Position numbers and translations under genes: made by a program
Assembly: GCA_012295275.1 (NCBI GenBank)
Contig: CM022679.1
Location: 10,241,169 to 10,305,168, forward strand
Length of the DNA stretch: 64,000 nt
Direction of reading: 5' to 3'
From: Chrysomallon squamiferum
Lineage: Eukaryota > Mollusca > Gastropoda > Neomphalida > Peltospiridae
Shown: one piece after another, positions 1 to 14,727 of the stretch
Layout of the letters: every line of letters begins with the position of its first letter
How positions within the stretch are numbered: the stretch's first letter is position 1
Notes under the pieces: generated by a model
Told to the model about the DNA's origin: nothing
Seen by the model: only the letters and a program-made list of their open reading frames with translations
The model's database searches: none

Positions 1-200
1 TGTATGTATTTATGTATGTATGTATGTTATGTTTGTACATATGACAATTAATCTGTAAAATTAATTTGTTTCTTATTTTATTTTATTAAATTTTTGGGGA
101 TGAAAGATTATTCATTAAACCATTAAGTATATTAGATAATTTGTTAGATTATTTAATTTAATAGTTATCTGAAGATATGACATAAGGCAAGGTAGCTCAC
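1..200 (-). other. Intron fragment after the domain III S1 exon
   Basis: Begins with the donor gtgagc at 200 on the minus strand and runs off the window. It holds AT-rich low-complexity DNA with a few TATG repeats at 1-30. No coding sequence is seen. Confidence 0.8.
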
Positions 201-324
201 GATGCTGTTTGGTGGAATATCTGGTCGCTCCATGGCTAGGGTTATACAGTTGAGAGCAATGAAGAACAACACACAGTTGTCAAACCACTTCCTTGAAATC
301 AGGTGATGACAAACCTTGTATATT
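201..324 (-). CDS. Cav3: Cav3 exon: end of II-III linker and domain III S1
   Basis: 124 nt, phase 2 in and phase 0 out. The acceptor is tttgtag and the donor is ATC|gtgagc. It encodes the junction residues [14 protein letters not shown] followed by the IIIS1 helix ([19 protein letters not shown]) and the start of the S1-S2 loop ([10 protein letters not shown]). The hydrophobic helix ending in an acidic residue and followed by RPDI is typical of Cav3 IIIS1. The acceptor was fixed by phase: the preceding exon ends in AG, and starting 10 nt later would give an early stop. It is the last exon in the window; IIIS2 onwards lies off the left edge. Confidence 0.93.
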
Positions 325-405
325 CTACAAATATCATAATAATAATAATAATAATAATAAATATATTACAATGAACAGTAACAAAAATAAGAATTATGGT
401 GATGT

Positions 406-456
<51 letters not shown>

Positions 457-1246
457 CTAAAGGTTAATAATATTCACTAATATTCGCAAAATAATAATAA
501 TAATAATAATAACAAATAAATAAATTTATAAATAAATAAAATGAAAATAAATTTTTAGAGTTATTTTATTTCAAACATAACTGAAATGTGTGACACATAC
601 ACAGAGATAAACATTCTTAAAGATGAAAAAAATGGCAGATATCAGGTTGAATTTATGTACAAATATCTAAATACTGTATATGAAATTCATTTAAAAACAC
701 TATAAAGTTTTATTCCAACCCAATAAATAAAATAAATAAAAAAAAAAACAGATGAAAAACCTAAGGTGGAATGAGCATACCTGTGTGTTGTAAAATGACT
801 TACCTGTTTTCATGTGAGAAAATGTACAGTGAATACTCGTGCCTGGTTTTAAAACAACCTTTAGGTTCTGGACAACAGTGGCAGTCCCAGTCCTGATATA
901 CAAACAAAAAATACACAGTTAGTTATACACAACTACTTATAATATTACATATAAAATACTGAGTGTGTATATATATATGTTTTGGGTACACTTATTTCTA
1001 TGTATGTACATATCTGTGTATAAAGTGTGTACATTAATATATATATCTGTTGTAAAATATATCTTCAACAATAATAATTTATATTGTTACTTATATTTGT
1101 ATGCTGTATAATGTCAATTAGTGTCTGTGTTTGTGTTTATATATGAGCACATGTATGTTTTGTATGTGTATTCTATGATTTTAATTTCTCCAAATGATGT
1201 CAATAATGATGACAATGAAAATAATGATAATAATAACAAACTGAAT

Positions 1247-1310
<64 letters not shown>

Positions 1311-4300
1311 CAGTGAATATTAAAAAAAAAAATAAAAAAACATAAAAAAAATAATAATAACAAACAAATAATCAAACAAACAAACACACAAACAAACAAA
1401 CAATAAACACAACAAAGAAAAAACAAAACTCTTTGAACTCATAAAAACCACACACCGTTTCATCCATTGCATCTGGATCCTCTTCCTCATCTTCGTTCTC
1501 CTTGCTGTCTGGCGGTTCGCTCAGATTGTTTGGTTTGTAGTCATCTTTAGACGCCCCACTGCCCATCGAGTTGAGGGTCCTGTGACTCGTGAAGGAGTTC
1601 TGGCGACTCAGCTCGAAGGAATTGCAGATGCTGCGGCTGGTGACGGAGTTGTTGCGACTCCAGCTGTGGTTACTCTTTATGGAGTTCTTAGGCTCCAGCG
1701 CTCGCTGACCTTTGAGAGAGTTTTGTGGGCTTAGTGTACGCTGGTTGTTCAATGGAGGGTGGCCATTGCAGTCACTGAGAACAGTAAAAGTAAATTATAT
1801 ATATATATATATATATATTAAACATAATAGTGAAATGATGATTGTTATATAATACTGATAAAACTATTACTAATAAAGCTTATGAGGATGATAATATTAA
1901 TAGCAATAACTGTAATGATTGTAACATTATTAATTATAATAATAGTAACAGTAATAACTACAATAAAAGCTATAAAGTAATAATAATAATAATAATAATA
2001 ATTTAAAAAAAAAATGATAATAATAATTGTAGATAATAGAACCTATATATCAATAACAGTAGCAATATTAATTTTAATAATATTAACTAATTTTAGTAGT
2101 AAAAGGAAAAACAACAATAACAACAACAATAAGCAAATAAATTAATATTTGTTTAATAATTTAACAAAATAAGCAAAAATCACTGCACAGCATATTGCAA
2201 ATATCTAAGACATTTTTTATATTTTGTTGCAAAAGAAAACAGAACTAAGAATTTTCAAATTAAGATATAAGCATTAAAAAAATAAAAACAATATTAAATA
2301 TTGTTGTTCTGTTTGTGTGAAAAATATTACATTCTGAATAATTTATTACCTATTTCATTGTTACATTTAACTATAAATTGTAACAATGTTAAAGTTACTA
2401 CTATGTGTTTAAACACAACAACAAAAAAAAAACATAATAAATAAATAAATAAATAAACAAACAAACAAACAAACAAACAAATAAATAAATAAATAAATAA
2501 ATAACATGCACTAAATAACATGTTAATAAATATATAAAATAAAAATAAATTAAAATAAAATAAATAAAACTAAAGAAAATATTCAAGCTTAATGAGCTGT
2601 AAAAAATAAAAACTAATTTTAAGTACCTGAAGAAGTATGTCACAGAGTAGCTGAAAAAAAAAAAAAATTTTTTTTTTTTATTATAAAATATTAGTAGCCA
2701 ACAAAATCAGTATATATTATAAATAATAACAGATATTTAATAATTTACATACGAAAACAACAAAATAATATAATTACATAACAAGCCGTGCTTTTTGCTT
2801 TAAATAAAAAATTAAGCAATATATAACATTCTAAGTACATTTTTTTTTACTTTTTCATATTAAAAAACCCCCATTATTTTAACAACTTTAACTATTTACA
2901 TTATGAAAAACATGAACCCAACGATTGATGAAAAACGTAGAATCAAATGCATGGTTATGTAACGTAAGTAATTTTTTCCACTGAACAATAAAACGGAATC
3001 ATAAATAACAAATCAGTGTATATAATATTATAATTATCTCACACCTTTGATTGTTAGGTGTTCGTGGGGTTCCAGGTGTGTAAGTCGGGGACTGAGAGTT
3101 CTGACTGGAGCTGAAAACGTCATCATCGAAGTCGTCGAAGCTGTCCGACTGGCTGTCTATGACGAGGCTCGTCTTGTCGCCGTCACGTCTGCGATTCTTC
3201 AGTCTCCAACTGCTGCTGCGCTGACTACCGCGACTACTAGTTCGGCAAAGAGGGCGTGGCGTGGGGCGGGGAGAACCTCGGAAACTGAGGCTTGTCTGAG
3301 GTGAAAATAGAAAAATTATCGAGATTAAAAAAATATATAAAAATATAAAATTATTAAGATTAAAAAAAGTATACAAAAATATAAAATTATTAAGATTAAA
3401 AAAATATACAATAATAAAAAATTATAAGGATTAAAAAAATATACAATAATATAAAATGTTTTATCTTCAGTTAGATTATGTTCAGTACATGCAGATATTA
3501 AATTGATTTCAATTCCTTTTTTTTTCATTATCTCTGATCTGTTATATTATCTGGTATATGTATATTTTTAAAGAAAAAAGTAATAATAATTTTAAATAGT
3601 TTCTTAGTATGTGTATAAAAATAAAGCTTAAGAAATAATTAAAAAAAATTACTGCTACATTTATTTTCATCAAATCCTTTTAAAATTATTTTTAACACAT
3701 TATACACAGAAATAATTAATTGAGTTAAAATTTTTATTTTTATTTTTAAATGTAAATTTTTTTTTTTTTTTTAATTTTGAGTCAGTGTGTGTGTTTTTTT
3801 TAAAGATTTTTTGATGTTCTTTATTTAATTTTTTTTTACGTGTTTAAACTGAAATATTTATGAGTAGCTATAAAATACTGTGTTTATCTTACCGATGTCC
3901 TATCAGAATCTACAGATAGTGTACTACGTTGCATGGTTCGTCCAATGGAAACCGTCAGTTTATTGTTTATATCCTTTACTGCGCTCTCATTGGGCGAGCC
4001 TTGAGGTGTTGCCATGGGAGTGGCAGCAGTGTGAGTTATGATTGGTGGATTCAAGGGTCCATCAAGAGGTGGGGCTGGTGGGACCTGAGTTGTGTTGTCA
4101 TCTTTGGTGATATCTACAGAAGGTGGAAGAGCCAGCATTTTCTTTTCTGCAGTAAATAAAGTAAGAAAAAATAGCAATTTTCATTAAAACAAAATAATAA
4201 TAATAATTAATAAATAAATAAATAAATAAAAAATAATAAGGTGAAATAAAAATTATGAAACATTAAAATAATAATAATAATGTTTAAATGATATATGTAA

Positions 4301-6424
4301 CAAAAATGAACGTTATTAAAAAAAAATAATAATAATAATAATTCAGTCTTTTAGGATTGTTTCTATATTGTTCATGCCCGAACCCTTATAAAAATAGACT
4401 CATTCTATGAAGACTTTTTCTAAACATAACAAACTTTTGAAACTAACAAATAAGTGTAAAAATGTACAAAAATATATCCATTTAAACCACTAGCACACTG
4501 CAAATACCTGTACAGTCGTTAATGTTACCTTTCTCTTTGTTGTTTTTCACGTCCACCACTTCTGTACTGCTCAGACGATCTCTCTCCTTCTGTAAATCAT
4601 CAATGTTGTTGTTTTCTTCTTTCTCCAGCTCTTCTCTTTCCTTCTGCTTCTCCTTCTTCTTCTCATCATCCTAAAAACACACAGGATTCATTTTTATAAT
4701 ACATGTATTAAAATACTGGTATGCGTTTGTTTTTTGTAAATCCCAGTTTTAAAAGATTCTGGTGAAATTTAATGAGAAATGTCTTGAAATTTATTAAAGA
4801 AGAACTGAAAATGTTTGTTAAATTTTAAGTGTATGTGTGTGTGTGTGTGTGTGTGTGTTATTATAGATGAATAAGGAATGAATATATATCAGTGTTGTGT
4901 GCCTAGATGGATGGATGGAAGGATGGATGGATGGATGAATGAATGGATGAATGGATGAATGATGTTTGGATGATGGATAAATATGGAATTTTTTTTTCTC
5001 TCTAAAACTCACGTCTGTTGAAAAACCTTCAACCAAGATGGCAACCAGGAGGTTGAAGAGGACGTAGTTGCCAAACGTCATCAGCGCAATGAAGTACAAG
5101 GAAGCCCATGGCGAGGTCCTGGCCATCCCATTGTACAGCACGGTGTTCCAGTCTTCTTGTGTTAATACCTAGACAGGTGGAAATGGGGAGAGTTGTCCCA
5201 GGGTGTCACACAAGGCTCAACAAAGTATCAAGTTATTTAATTTTAAAATTGAAAACTAGAATGGAAATATCTCATGCGTTATGCATGAGTTAACTGTAAT
5301 TATAATTTATTTAAGAATGTTAAGTATTATGTATAATTAATAACTTAGCAAAAGTGATTGTAAAATAATATTTTTCTTATTTATAGTTATATATTTAAAA
5401 GAATGTATCATAGTTTTACAAATAAAGACTGAATTATCAAGTAGATACATATGAATATATACAGTTATATGACAATGACATTATACAATTATGTGAATGT
5501 AATTTCATTCATTAAAAGAAATATAAATCTATTTTTCTTGAAATTCTTAAAAATAGGACAAATATTCTCTAAATAATTATATATATACACATTGTTAGTT
5601 AAAGTACTCATATGTATGTAAAATTTAAACTAATTATTTCAAATAATATTAAAAAATAAAAAAGATTAAAATGTCATTTACCTCATCTGATCATATTTAA
5701 ATTATTTAAAAGTATCAGCGTTACTACAATTCCAGAAATATAATCTCTAATCCAATACAGCCCACTAACTATATTCATATAACTACTGTACATCTACAGT
5801 ATACCAAAACTAGCATGCTGTTAGTATTACCTACATATCTATACAATACTCTAGTACCACATAAATGGTTAATAACAACATTTACATGAAATGGACAAGC
5901 GATACTTAATAATATCTTTTTCACCTTTTAAATAAATACATATATGTGTACATGAGTGTTTGTGTGTGTATACAAAATTTAGAAAATTTTAAATTAATAC
6001 TAATTATAAAATTTATATAAAATTTATCATTTATTATACCATAGTATAAAATAAAATTATGCATTAAACATTTACTCTATACATATGCTTGCCATTTTAA
6101 AAATAGAGGTTAAAAAAAAAATAAGAAAAAAAAAAAAAAGAGTTCAAATATAATTGTTTTGGTGTTAAAATAAATTAGATATATAAAAATAGATTTTTTC
6201 CTTGTTAAATTTGAAAGCTAGACCATGAGATAATAAAAATATTTCTTGAGGCAAAGACACGGCGCATGTAAATCAATATTCTTCTATTATGAGGATTGGT
6301 GACATTTAAATAAAGCTGTACGAAAATAAAAACAATTACTCGTTTCAACAGACTTCTGAAAATAGTTATGTGTATTTTCTTATTTTAGTTTTGAACAGAA
6401 CAGTGACCAGAATTGCTTTTAACG

Positions 6425-6459
<35 letters not shown>

Positions 6460-6528
6460 AATGTTTATGAAAGAAAAATCAATGTATTATTATATTTTTT
6501 ACAACAGTGATCAGAATTGCTTTTAACA

Positions 6529-6563
<35 letters not shown>

Positions 6564-7705
6564 AATGTTTATGAAAGAAAAATCAATGTATTATTATATT
6601 TTTTACAACAGTGATCAGAATTGCTTTTAACATAAAAAATAAATAAATAAATAAATAAATAAATAAAATGTTTATGAAAGAAAAATCAATGTATTATTAT
6701 ATTTTTTTATAAAAAAAAAGGAAAGAAATTCCATTGTCTAGTAATTCTAATACATATCTATTAATTAACCAAATGCTGGAAGTAATTAAAATTAAAGTTT
6801 GGAATAGAAGAATCTGATTTAGATGTTTTAAAAAATTTTCTTTAACCAATAATCATTATGCTTTTATTACAGTCAAACAAATTTATTAATTAACGAAAAT
6901 AATTTATGCCTTGTGTTTAAAATACACGAGAGAAATACATTACTGTTAAAAAAAATTTTTTTTTTAAATTTAAAAAAAATTAAAAAATAAATAATATAAA
7001 TAAACAATGACATCATTTTTGTCCCATTTCACAGTAAATAACCAACAAAATATTAAAAAAAAAAAAAAAAAAAAAAATTTAAAGCCTAGAATTTAAAATA
7101 CGTAAAAGAAAACATTATATATTATATATATATATATATATTAATTTTTGAATATAATAAATAGCTTTCACCAACGACGTTCATGCTTGGTTCAGTCTCA
7201 AACCTATTACCTGAAACACTGTGACCAGAGACCACAAGAGCGTGTCAAAGTTGGCCCTGTCACACTGACAATCTATGCTTGCGTTCTTGATTTGTTCACA
7301 TGTGCACCCCAAGCCGTTGTCCATCTCACAAAATTTACCACCAAACAGATTCATGCCTAAAATACTGCATGCAGGTAGAGATGGGTTAGATGACAACAAA
7401 GTACAGGTAAAAAAAAATAATAATAAAAAAATAATAATAATAGAAATAGGGCTCGAGAAAAAACATCTTTTGTTAGCAATCAGTGTGTTTCTCTATATTG
7501 TGATGGTATCAAGTTTCATATTTTATATAATCTACATGCTGTTATTAAAATATGGTAAAATATGTGTTAAACAGTTGTAATATATTCTGCAATAATAAAT
7601 ATTGGCTTTATATTCATTTACAAAAAAAAAAAAAAAAAAAATAAAAAAAAAGGGGCATAATAATGCTTAATTTTAAATGAATATAATTGTGTGTGCATTA
7701 AATTT

Positions 7706-7760
<55 letters not shown>

Positions 7761-8015
7761 TTTTTTTTTTTTTTGAGTTTGGTTTTGTTTTGGGGTTTTT
7801 ATTCACATTTTTCAAATAAAACCATTGAATAAGCACACTTGATTAACAAAAGAAAAACATTTCCAGAGCCCTGATTCATTGCAAATCTTCACTGGTCAGA
7901 TATGCATGGGCCATCACTTTTACATAGACAGATATTTTTTAATAATTACAGGTAAAAGTATTTAAAATTTAAAAAAAACAGAACAAAATTTCTCTTTTTG
8001 TTATCATTATCATTG

Positions 8016-8046
<31 letters not shown>

Positions 8047-8912
8047 CATAATTATTATCATAATTGTTATTATTACTAATTCCCATTTTATTTGACCAGC
8101 AAAAATAAAACAGCTACAATAAAAAAAAACATAATCTGTGACAAGTTTAATTTTCTACAAGTTGTGATGTCTTTGTACAGTATGTTTGTGATACTTACAT
8201 GTTGAATGATTAACTGTACTATGTGTCTTACCTGCCTTAATGAATTTACCTTGTAAATGTAATACTATTTAATTTACAGCCATCTTGGGTGTGTTATTTG
8301 TGTTAATGTTTTTTTTATTTTTTTATTTACACCAGTAAAAACTAAAATACTTTATAACTGTTTTTATATTAATATAAAGCTATATCTGTGAATGCTGGTA
8401 ATACTGTAGACAGAATACTATTTTACTGCACTGTTTTACCTTACTCAGTGGATACTTAAAATATTACACTTGTAACTGTGTATATATGCTCTTGATAAAT
8501 ACCAGTGGCTATGTGTGATTTGTCATTTATTTATTTTGGGTATTTTGCCAGACCTCCTATCCCCATAGTGAAGTTAAAAAAATATTTAAATTTTCTGCTA
8601 CAATTATCTAAATTCCACAGAAGATATTTGAAGAATAAAAATGGCTCAACTTCTGTTTAGACAATCTTTTTTTGTTTCTGTTTTTTTTTAATTTAATTTA
8701 ATTTTTTTTAATTATTTATTTGAATATTCTGACATTTATTTCTATTATACAGTTCCAGTTATCTTTATATATTATGTGGATGTTAGATTAAATTTAATTG
8801 TTTATTTATCATCTGTAAAAGTTAACTTTTAAATAAATAAAAAATAAATAAATACATAAATAAATAAATACATAAATAAGTAAATAAATAAATAAATAAA
8901 TACATAAATAAA

Positions 8913-8943
<31 letters not shown>

Positions 8944-11900
8944 AAATACATAAATAAATAAAGATTTAAATGCAATCACCCAACAAATTTCTACTTTCTC
9001 ACTAACTACACTTTCTACTAAGTTCTATTCTACTATAAAAATTACAAAGCATGCACTTGCTCAACTGAAATTAAATTTTCATTCAAATTTATTAATAAGC
9101 TTATTTTCTTCATTACTTATCAAATATAACTTTTACAAGTTTTTAGGGATGAAAAGTCTTATAAGGAATTTATAATATGGTAACAAAAACATTAGTTTTT
9201 AATTATTTTAATTAATTAAATAAATTAAACTTAATAATTATGTAAATAAACAAATATATGCATCAGTAATTATTAGACATAAAATTTGAATCATTTTATA
9301 TTGATATTTAATGTATAACAGTTAAAACAAAACAAATTAATACTGTTCAAATTATTCATATTCATATTATTAATTTTATTATTTTTATTAAAATTCTGTA
9401 CATTTAATTATAACTGTTTTTATTTTGTTTTGAATTTCTTTTCTACACACACACACACACAAAAAACTATGTCCATACAAACTCTACTAACATTAACACA
9501 GATGCCTACTGGGTTGGATTGGGAAAAGCTGGACACAGAAAACAAGTTGTTAGTGACAGAGACAACAATCTATCTATGAATTTGGGAATTCTGGGTGTTA
9601 GTTTTTAAAAAAAAAAAAAATTTCCTCCTTTAATAATTTTTTGTATAATTTTTTATTTTATTTTTTTTTGCATGCTGTACCTGGAATACTGTTATTATTG
9701 CCCAAAGAAGGGAATCAAAATTCTTTCTGTCACATCTGCGTTTGTTGTTTATCATTCGACAGAACTTACATCCAAACAAGTTCATTCCGAGAATGCTAAA
9801 ATTTAAAAAACGTGTCAAAACTGGTCAGTAATTTTTGGGGTTTTACAAAAAAATATTCATTTTCAGGTCATTCTTGTAAAATTGATGAAATGAATTAAAT
9901 AAATAATTTTTGCTATTTTTTTTTATTTTATTTAGCATTTTCAATTAATTTTGAGAACTGCTAAAATTTAATAGGTATCAAATTACAGCTAAATTTAGTT
10001 TACATTTGTTTCAAGTAATTTCCAAAGCTATTTTTCAAACAGAAAGTATTTTTATGCTTATATTATTCCATGGAAGCTAAATTTAAAACTATTTCAGAAC
10101 TGTGTATATAGTTTTTGTGTATGATAAAGAATGGTAAAGTTTTAAATGTTAAATAATTTTTAAAATGGTTAATGTATTAACATTTTTAATTAATTCTGGA
10201 AATAGCAAAAAAAAAATTCAAAACTATCAGCATTATATTCTTGTACTGACTGCATTTTAAATTCATTCTAATGTTGGATGTTTGTACAGTATACAAAATG
10301 TGTCAAAACAGAATTAATTTTTGTATGTGCTTAATTTATTATTATGTTATTGTTAGTTTATTTTGACAATGCACAATTAAAAAATATGTCAGAAAGAATC
10401 AGTATAATTGTATACACACACACACACATAAATACATACACACGTATATATACAAAAACAAATAAACATACATACACATTATTCTTTCTGACTTATTTTA
10501 AAATTTACACATTTGTTGTAGTTCTTTTTCTGTTTTTTCTTTGTTTTCTAAATGATTTTTGTTGACTAATGTATTGCAAACTACATTTATTACATTTAAT
10601 AACTGCAGTAGTGATATTGTGACATACTGTGTAAATATATTTCAACAACAACATAGAAAGAAAATAAAGGCTCATAATTAGTCATAAATGAACAAAAACA
10701 TGATATTGTATAACCATATACTGTCAATATAAAAACCAGAAAGAAGGATAAAATGTGCTTTTAATGATAATAGGCCATTAATTTAAAAAAAAAAAAAATA
10801 TGTTACATAAAGATCATAAAATATCACATTTATTTAAAATCAGGGCTATAAAATTCCACATATCAATCATTTAAATAGATTAATGTAGCCAACTATTTTA
10901 ATTTTTCAAATAATAATTTAAATTTAGGTGTTAGAAAAATATTTTCGCTTTGATTTTACTTTTATAATTCAAGCAAAATTTCTGCTCTTATTATTTAAAT
11001 TTGTTAGAGAAACAAAAATGTTTTGAAAACAATATTCACGAAACATCTTATAATTTATTTCTTTTCAAATATTTCTTTTCAGTTTAAAACTGCTCTAACT
11101 TTTTTCATTTTTAATATTTCATTTTTGATTTGTTCAATCTCTTACAGAAACTGTTTACATCGATATTATCATCATAGATTATTAAAAACATGTTTCAGGT
11201 GATTTTTTTCATCAACAAGTTTACCTGAATATGAACATGAAGAGAACCAGCAGAGCAAAGAACGTAGCCACGTTGTCCATCGTGCGCAGCATCACCACCA
11301 GCTGACGTCGCAGCGCAGGCATGAAGCGGACCAGTTTGAGAATTCGCAGGAGACGGAATGTACGGAGAACAGAGAGACCACTAGCGCCACCTTGTGCCAG
11401 CTCCACAATGCTGCGTTAAAAGAGAAAAATTACATTTGTAACACGTACGTTTTGTATTTGAGGAGTTTTGGGTTTTTTTTCATTAATATTTCGTTACGTT
11501 TGGAAACATGTACATTTTATATTTTTTTGTTAAAATACAGTTATTTGTATTTCATTAAATGTAAGAATAATTGCAATAAATGTGTATTTATGTATTTTGT
11601 TTCTTTAGTAATATTTAATTAATTTATAAAAACATGTATATTTTATATTTAATGGATTGTTTTGTTAAAACACAATCAGTCACATTGCATTAAGTTTAAG
11701 AAAAATTGCAATGAAATATAACAATAAAGTAACCAGCATATGCTTTTTGTAATTCTAAACAGATTGACTGACTTTAGCAACATATTAAAGCCATTCAGAT
11801 GTAACAAACACAGAGAAAAATATATTATAAAAAAGAAGAGAGAATATTTTTTTCATGAACTATATCCATATACATATAACAATTAAACATAACAGCTGGT

Positions 11901-14038
11901 AAGTTATGTTAAATAATAATTATAAATATTTTTAAAATATTCATTACTTTTTAACTAAATTTGTATTTTTTTTACCTTCATAAATATATATTTTTTAAAT
12001 ATTAATTTAATAAAACATAATAAAAAAAAAAAAAAAAAAAAAACAGAGATAAGTCAAAGATAATAATTTCATTGCTGTTTTATTTTTTAAATTAATAATA
12101 AGTTTTAGATAAACATTCTGTAACAGTTCTGTTGTAAACAAAGTCTGTAAATTACAAAATAAATAAATAAACAAAATAACAAACAAACAAACAAATAAAT
12201 GAAGGAAAATGTGAAATATTTACCTAAGAATGACAATGAAACCATCAAAAACATTGAAACCGTCACTGATGTAACCAAACAGTCCATAGGCGAGCAGTTT
12301 GAAAAACATTTCTAGTCCAAACAAAACACTGAACACAACATTGCTGTACTCCAGAGCAAGAGTGAGCTCTTCAGGCTGGTTAAAACAAAAATAACAATAA
12401 AAATAAAGGAATTAATATTTAATATATACATACATACATACATACATACATTCATATACCTATACATATACATATATATAATTATGCTGGCAATTTTATA
12501 AACTTTTTTAGTATTCATGCATATGAAAAGAAATGCAACTAAAATGTGTTCCAATCTTTCTCTGTTTTTTATAAATCTTTCTTTTATCTATATCCATGCA
12601 TGGGTATTTGAGGTGTATGTATTTGTGTTACTGTTTGTGTGCATGCATGCATACATACCTGTGTGCTTCTGTGTATATATATAAAACTATTTATGAATAT
12701 TTCAAAACATCTATAAGGAAACAACTTGAAAACTAATTATTAAAATGAACACACTGTTCAAAAAAGTGAACAGACACTAACCTGATTATGATATTCAATG
12801 CCCATACTTAGTGTGTTGAGCAAAATGGCTAGTAAAATACCCCTAGAAAATATATTACTTTCCACAACAATGGCCATGAAGGTTTGGAACTTGTACACCC
12901 AGTCTGAAACATAATAATAAACATTACAGGTAAAACATTGCTTACTGAATAAAATATAATCTGATTTAATACCATAAAAACATTTATCAGTGTGCAGAAA
13001 TATACAATGGTGCTAATACATTATAATATGTTTAAAGAAAATGGGGAATTTTAATAATAATTGTTATGTAAAACAGGGAATTTTAATAATAATTGTTATG
13101 TAAAACAGGGAATTTTAATAATAATTGTTCTGGTAAAAAGGAATTTTAATAATAATTGCCGTGCAAAACAGGAAATTTTAAGATGAATAATTATAACATC
13201 TGGACGAAAGTAAAAATAAATATAACTGTAAGTCATTATTATTATTATTCTTATTATTATTATTATTATTGTTATTATTATTATTACTGTTCTTGTTATG
13301 GTTGTTAATTACATTTTATTAATATTATTATTATTATTATAGTTACTTTTACTACTACTACCATTACTACTATTATTATTATTATTTTTACTGTTCCTAT
13401 TATTGTTAATACTATTTCTGTTTTTATGCTTTCTAATATTACTACTGTTGTTAACAACAAAACACCAATTAAAAAAAAAAACTAACATAACAGCTTCTAG
13501 AGGTAAATTCTATAAGAAAAACTGATAAACTCATTGTATCATTTCATAGATGGATGTTTATATAACTTTCATCTATATTTAATTTAATTCATTATTATTT
13601 AAACTGATGAACACATGCAATATATATATATATATTTTAGATTTTTATTTATCATTCATGACCATCATTTTTATTCATTAAATTCCTTCTGTTTCTTGAA
13701 AATCCTGACAATTGTTTTCAACTCTGGCAAACTGAAATTGTTTTCGGAAAATGTCAGAGTGTTCTGTGTCAGTAACATATCAGCCCATTTTTAAATCTAG
13801 TTTACTTAACTAAGCAATTAGCTTGTACTTTCTAGTGTTTGACGTCAACTCCACACACATCATTCTCGAGGCAAATCTAAAGTTTTCCTTAATCAGTGCA
13901 CATATCTAATGGAATTCAGTTTAACGACTTTCTTGAAAGAGTAACCTGCTGTTATTTATCTTTGTTATGTCGAAGCATTATAAAATCAGATAATTAATCT
14001 TTTGCACGAAAATACATATATCTATATACTTGTGCCTA

Positions 14039-14069
<31 letters not shown>

Positions 14070-14682
14070 CACACATACATACAACAAGAACACTCATCCA
14101 TAATATATATATGCACACACACACACCCATCTAAACATGCACATACACCCACACAGACAGACACCAAAATACCAGTCTAATCTATGGCATTATCTGGCTT
14201 TAAATAGTATCCATACTGATTACCAGATGTTACAAATGTTTAGTTATACATGCAATACTAATTCAAAAATAGCAGTATTAATAACACTATATGTAATATA
14301 GTCTATTATGAGGAGTATTTATCGTATGATATATAAGTAGTTATTTCATCTTGTCAGAATTTGACTGTTTTGGTATGTTTCAATTTGTTCACTAACTTGC
14401 TAATTCAGTGATATAATGAACAAAGCAAAGTAATTAGTATATTCAGAAATAAGGTATTAATTTGTTCTTATTAACCTACCAAGGAAGATTTAATAGTAAA
14501 ATAACATGTATTATATTCTGTGAATTTTGGTTTTAAAATGGTTATTTGACTGAAAATGGGTTGCAGAGAAAAAAAAAGGTTGGATTATGTTTTGGAAAAC
14601 ATTTTCTGATTTTTGTCTTTATTTATTATTTTCAATTTATTTATTTTTTTTTATTTATTTATTTATTTATTTATTTTTCAAT

Positions 14683-14727
<45 letters not shown>

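Larger units (their letters stand above)
4671..5012 (-). other. Intron after domain II S6
   Basis: About 340 bp with a TG microsatellite at 4830-4858 and a degenerate GGAT/GAAT array at 4908-4972. No genes. Confidence 0.85.

Noticed and set aside
3047-3304. 85-codon plus-strand frame
   Set aside because: Antisense shadow of the Cav3 II-III linker exon at 3045-3295.
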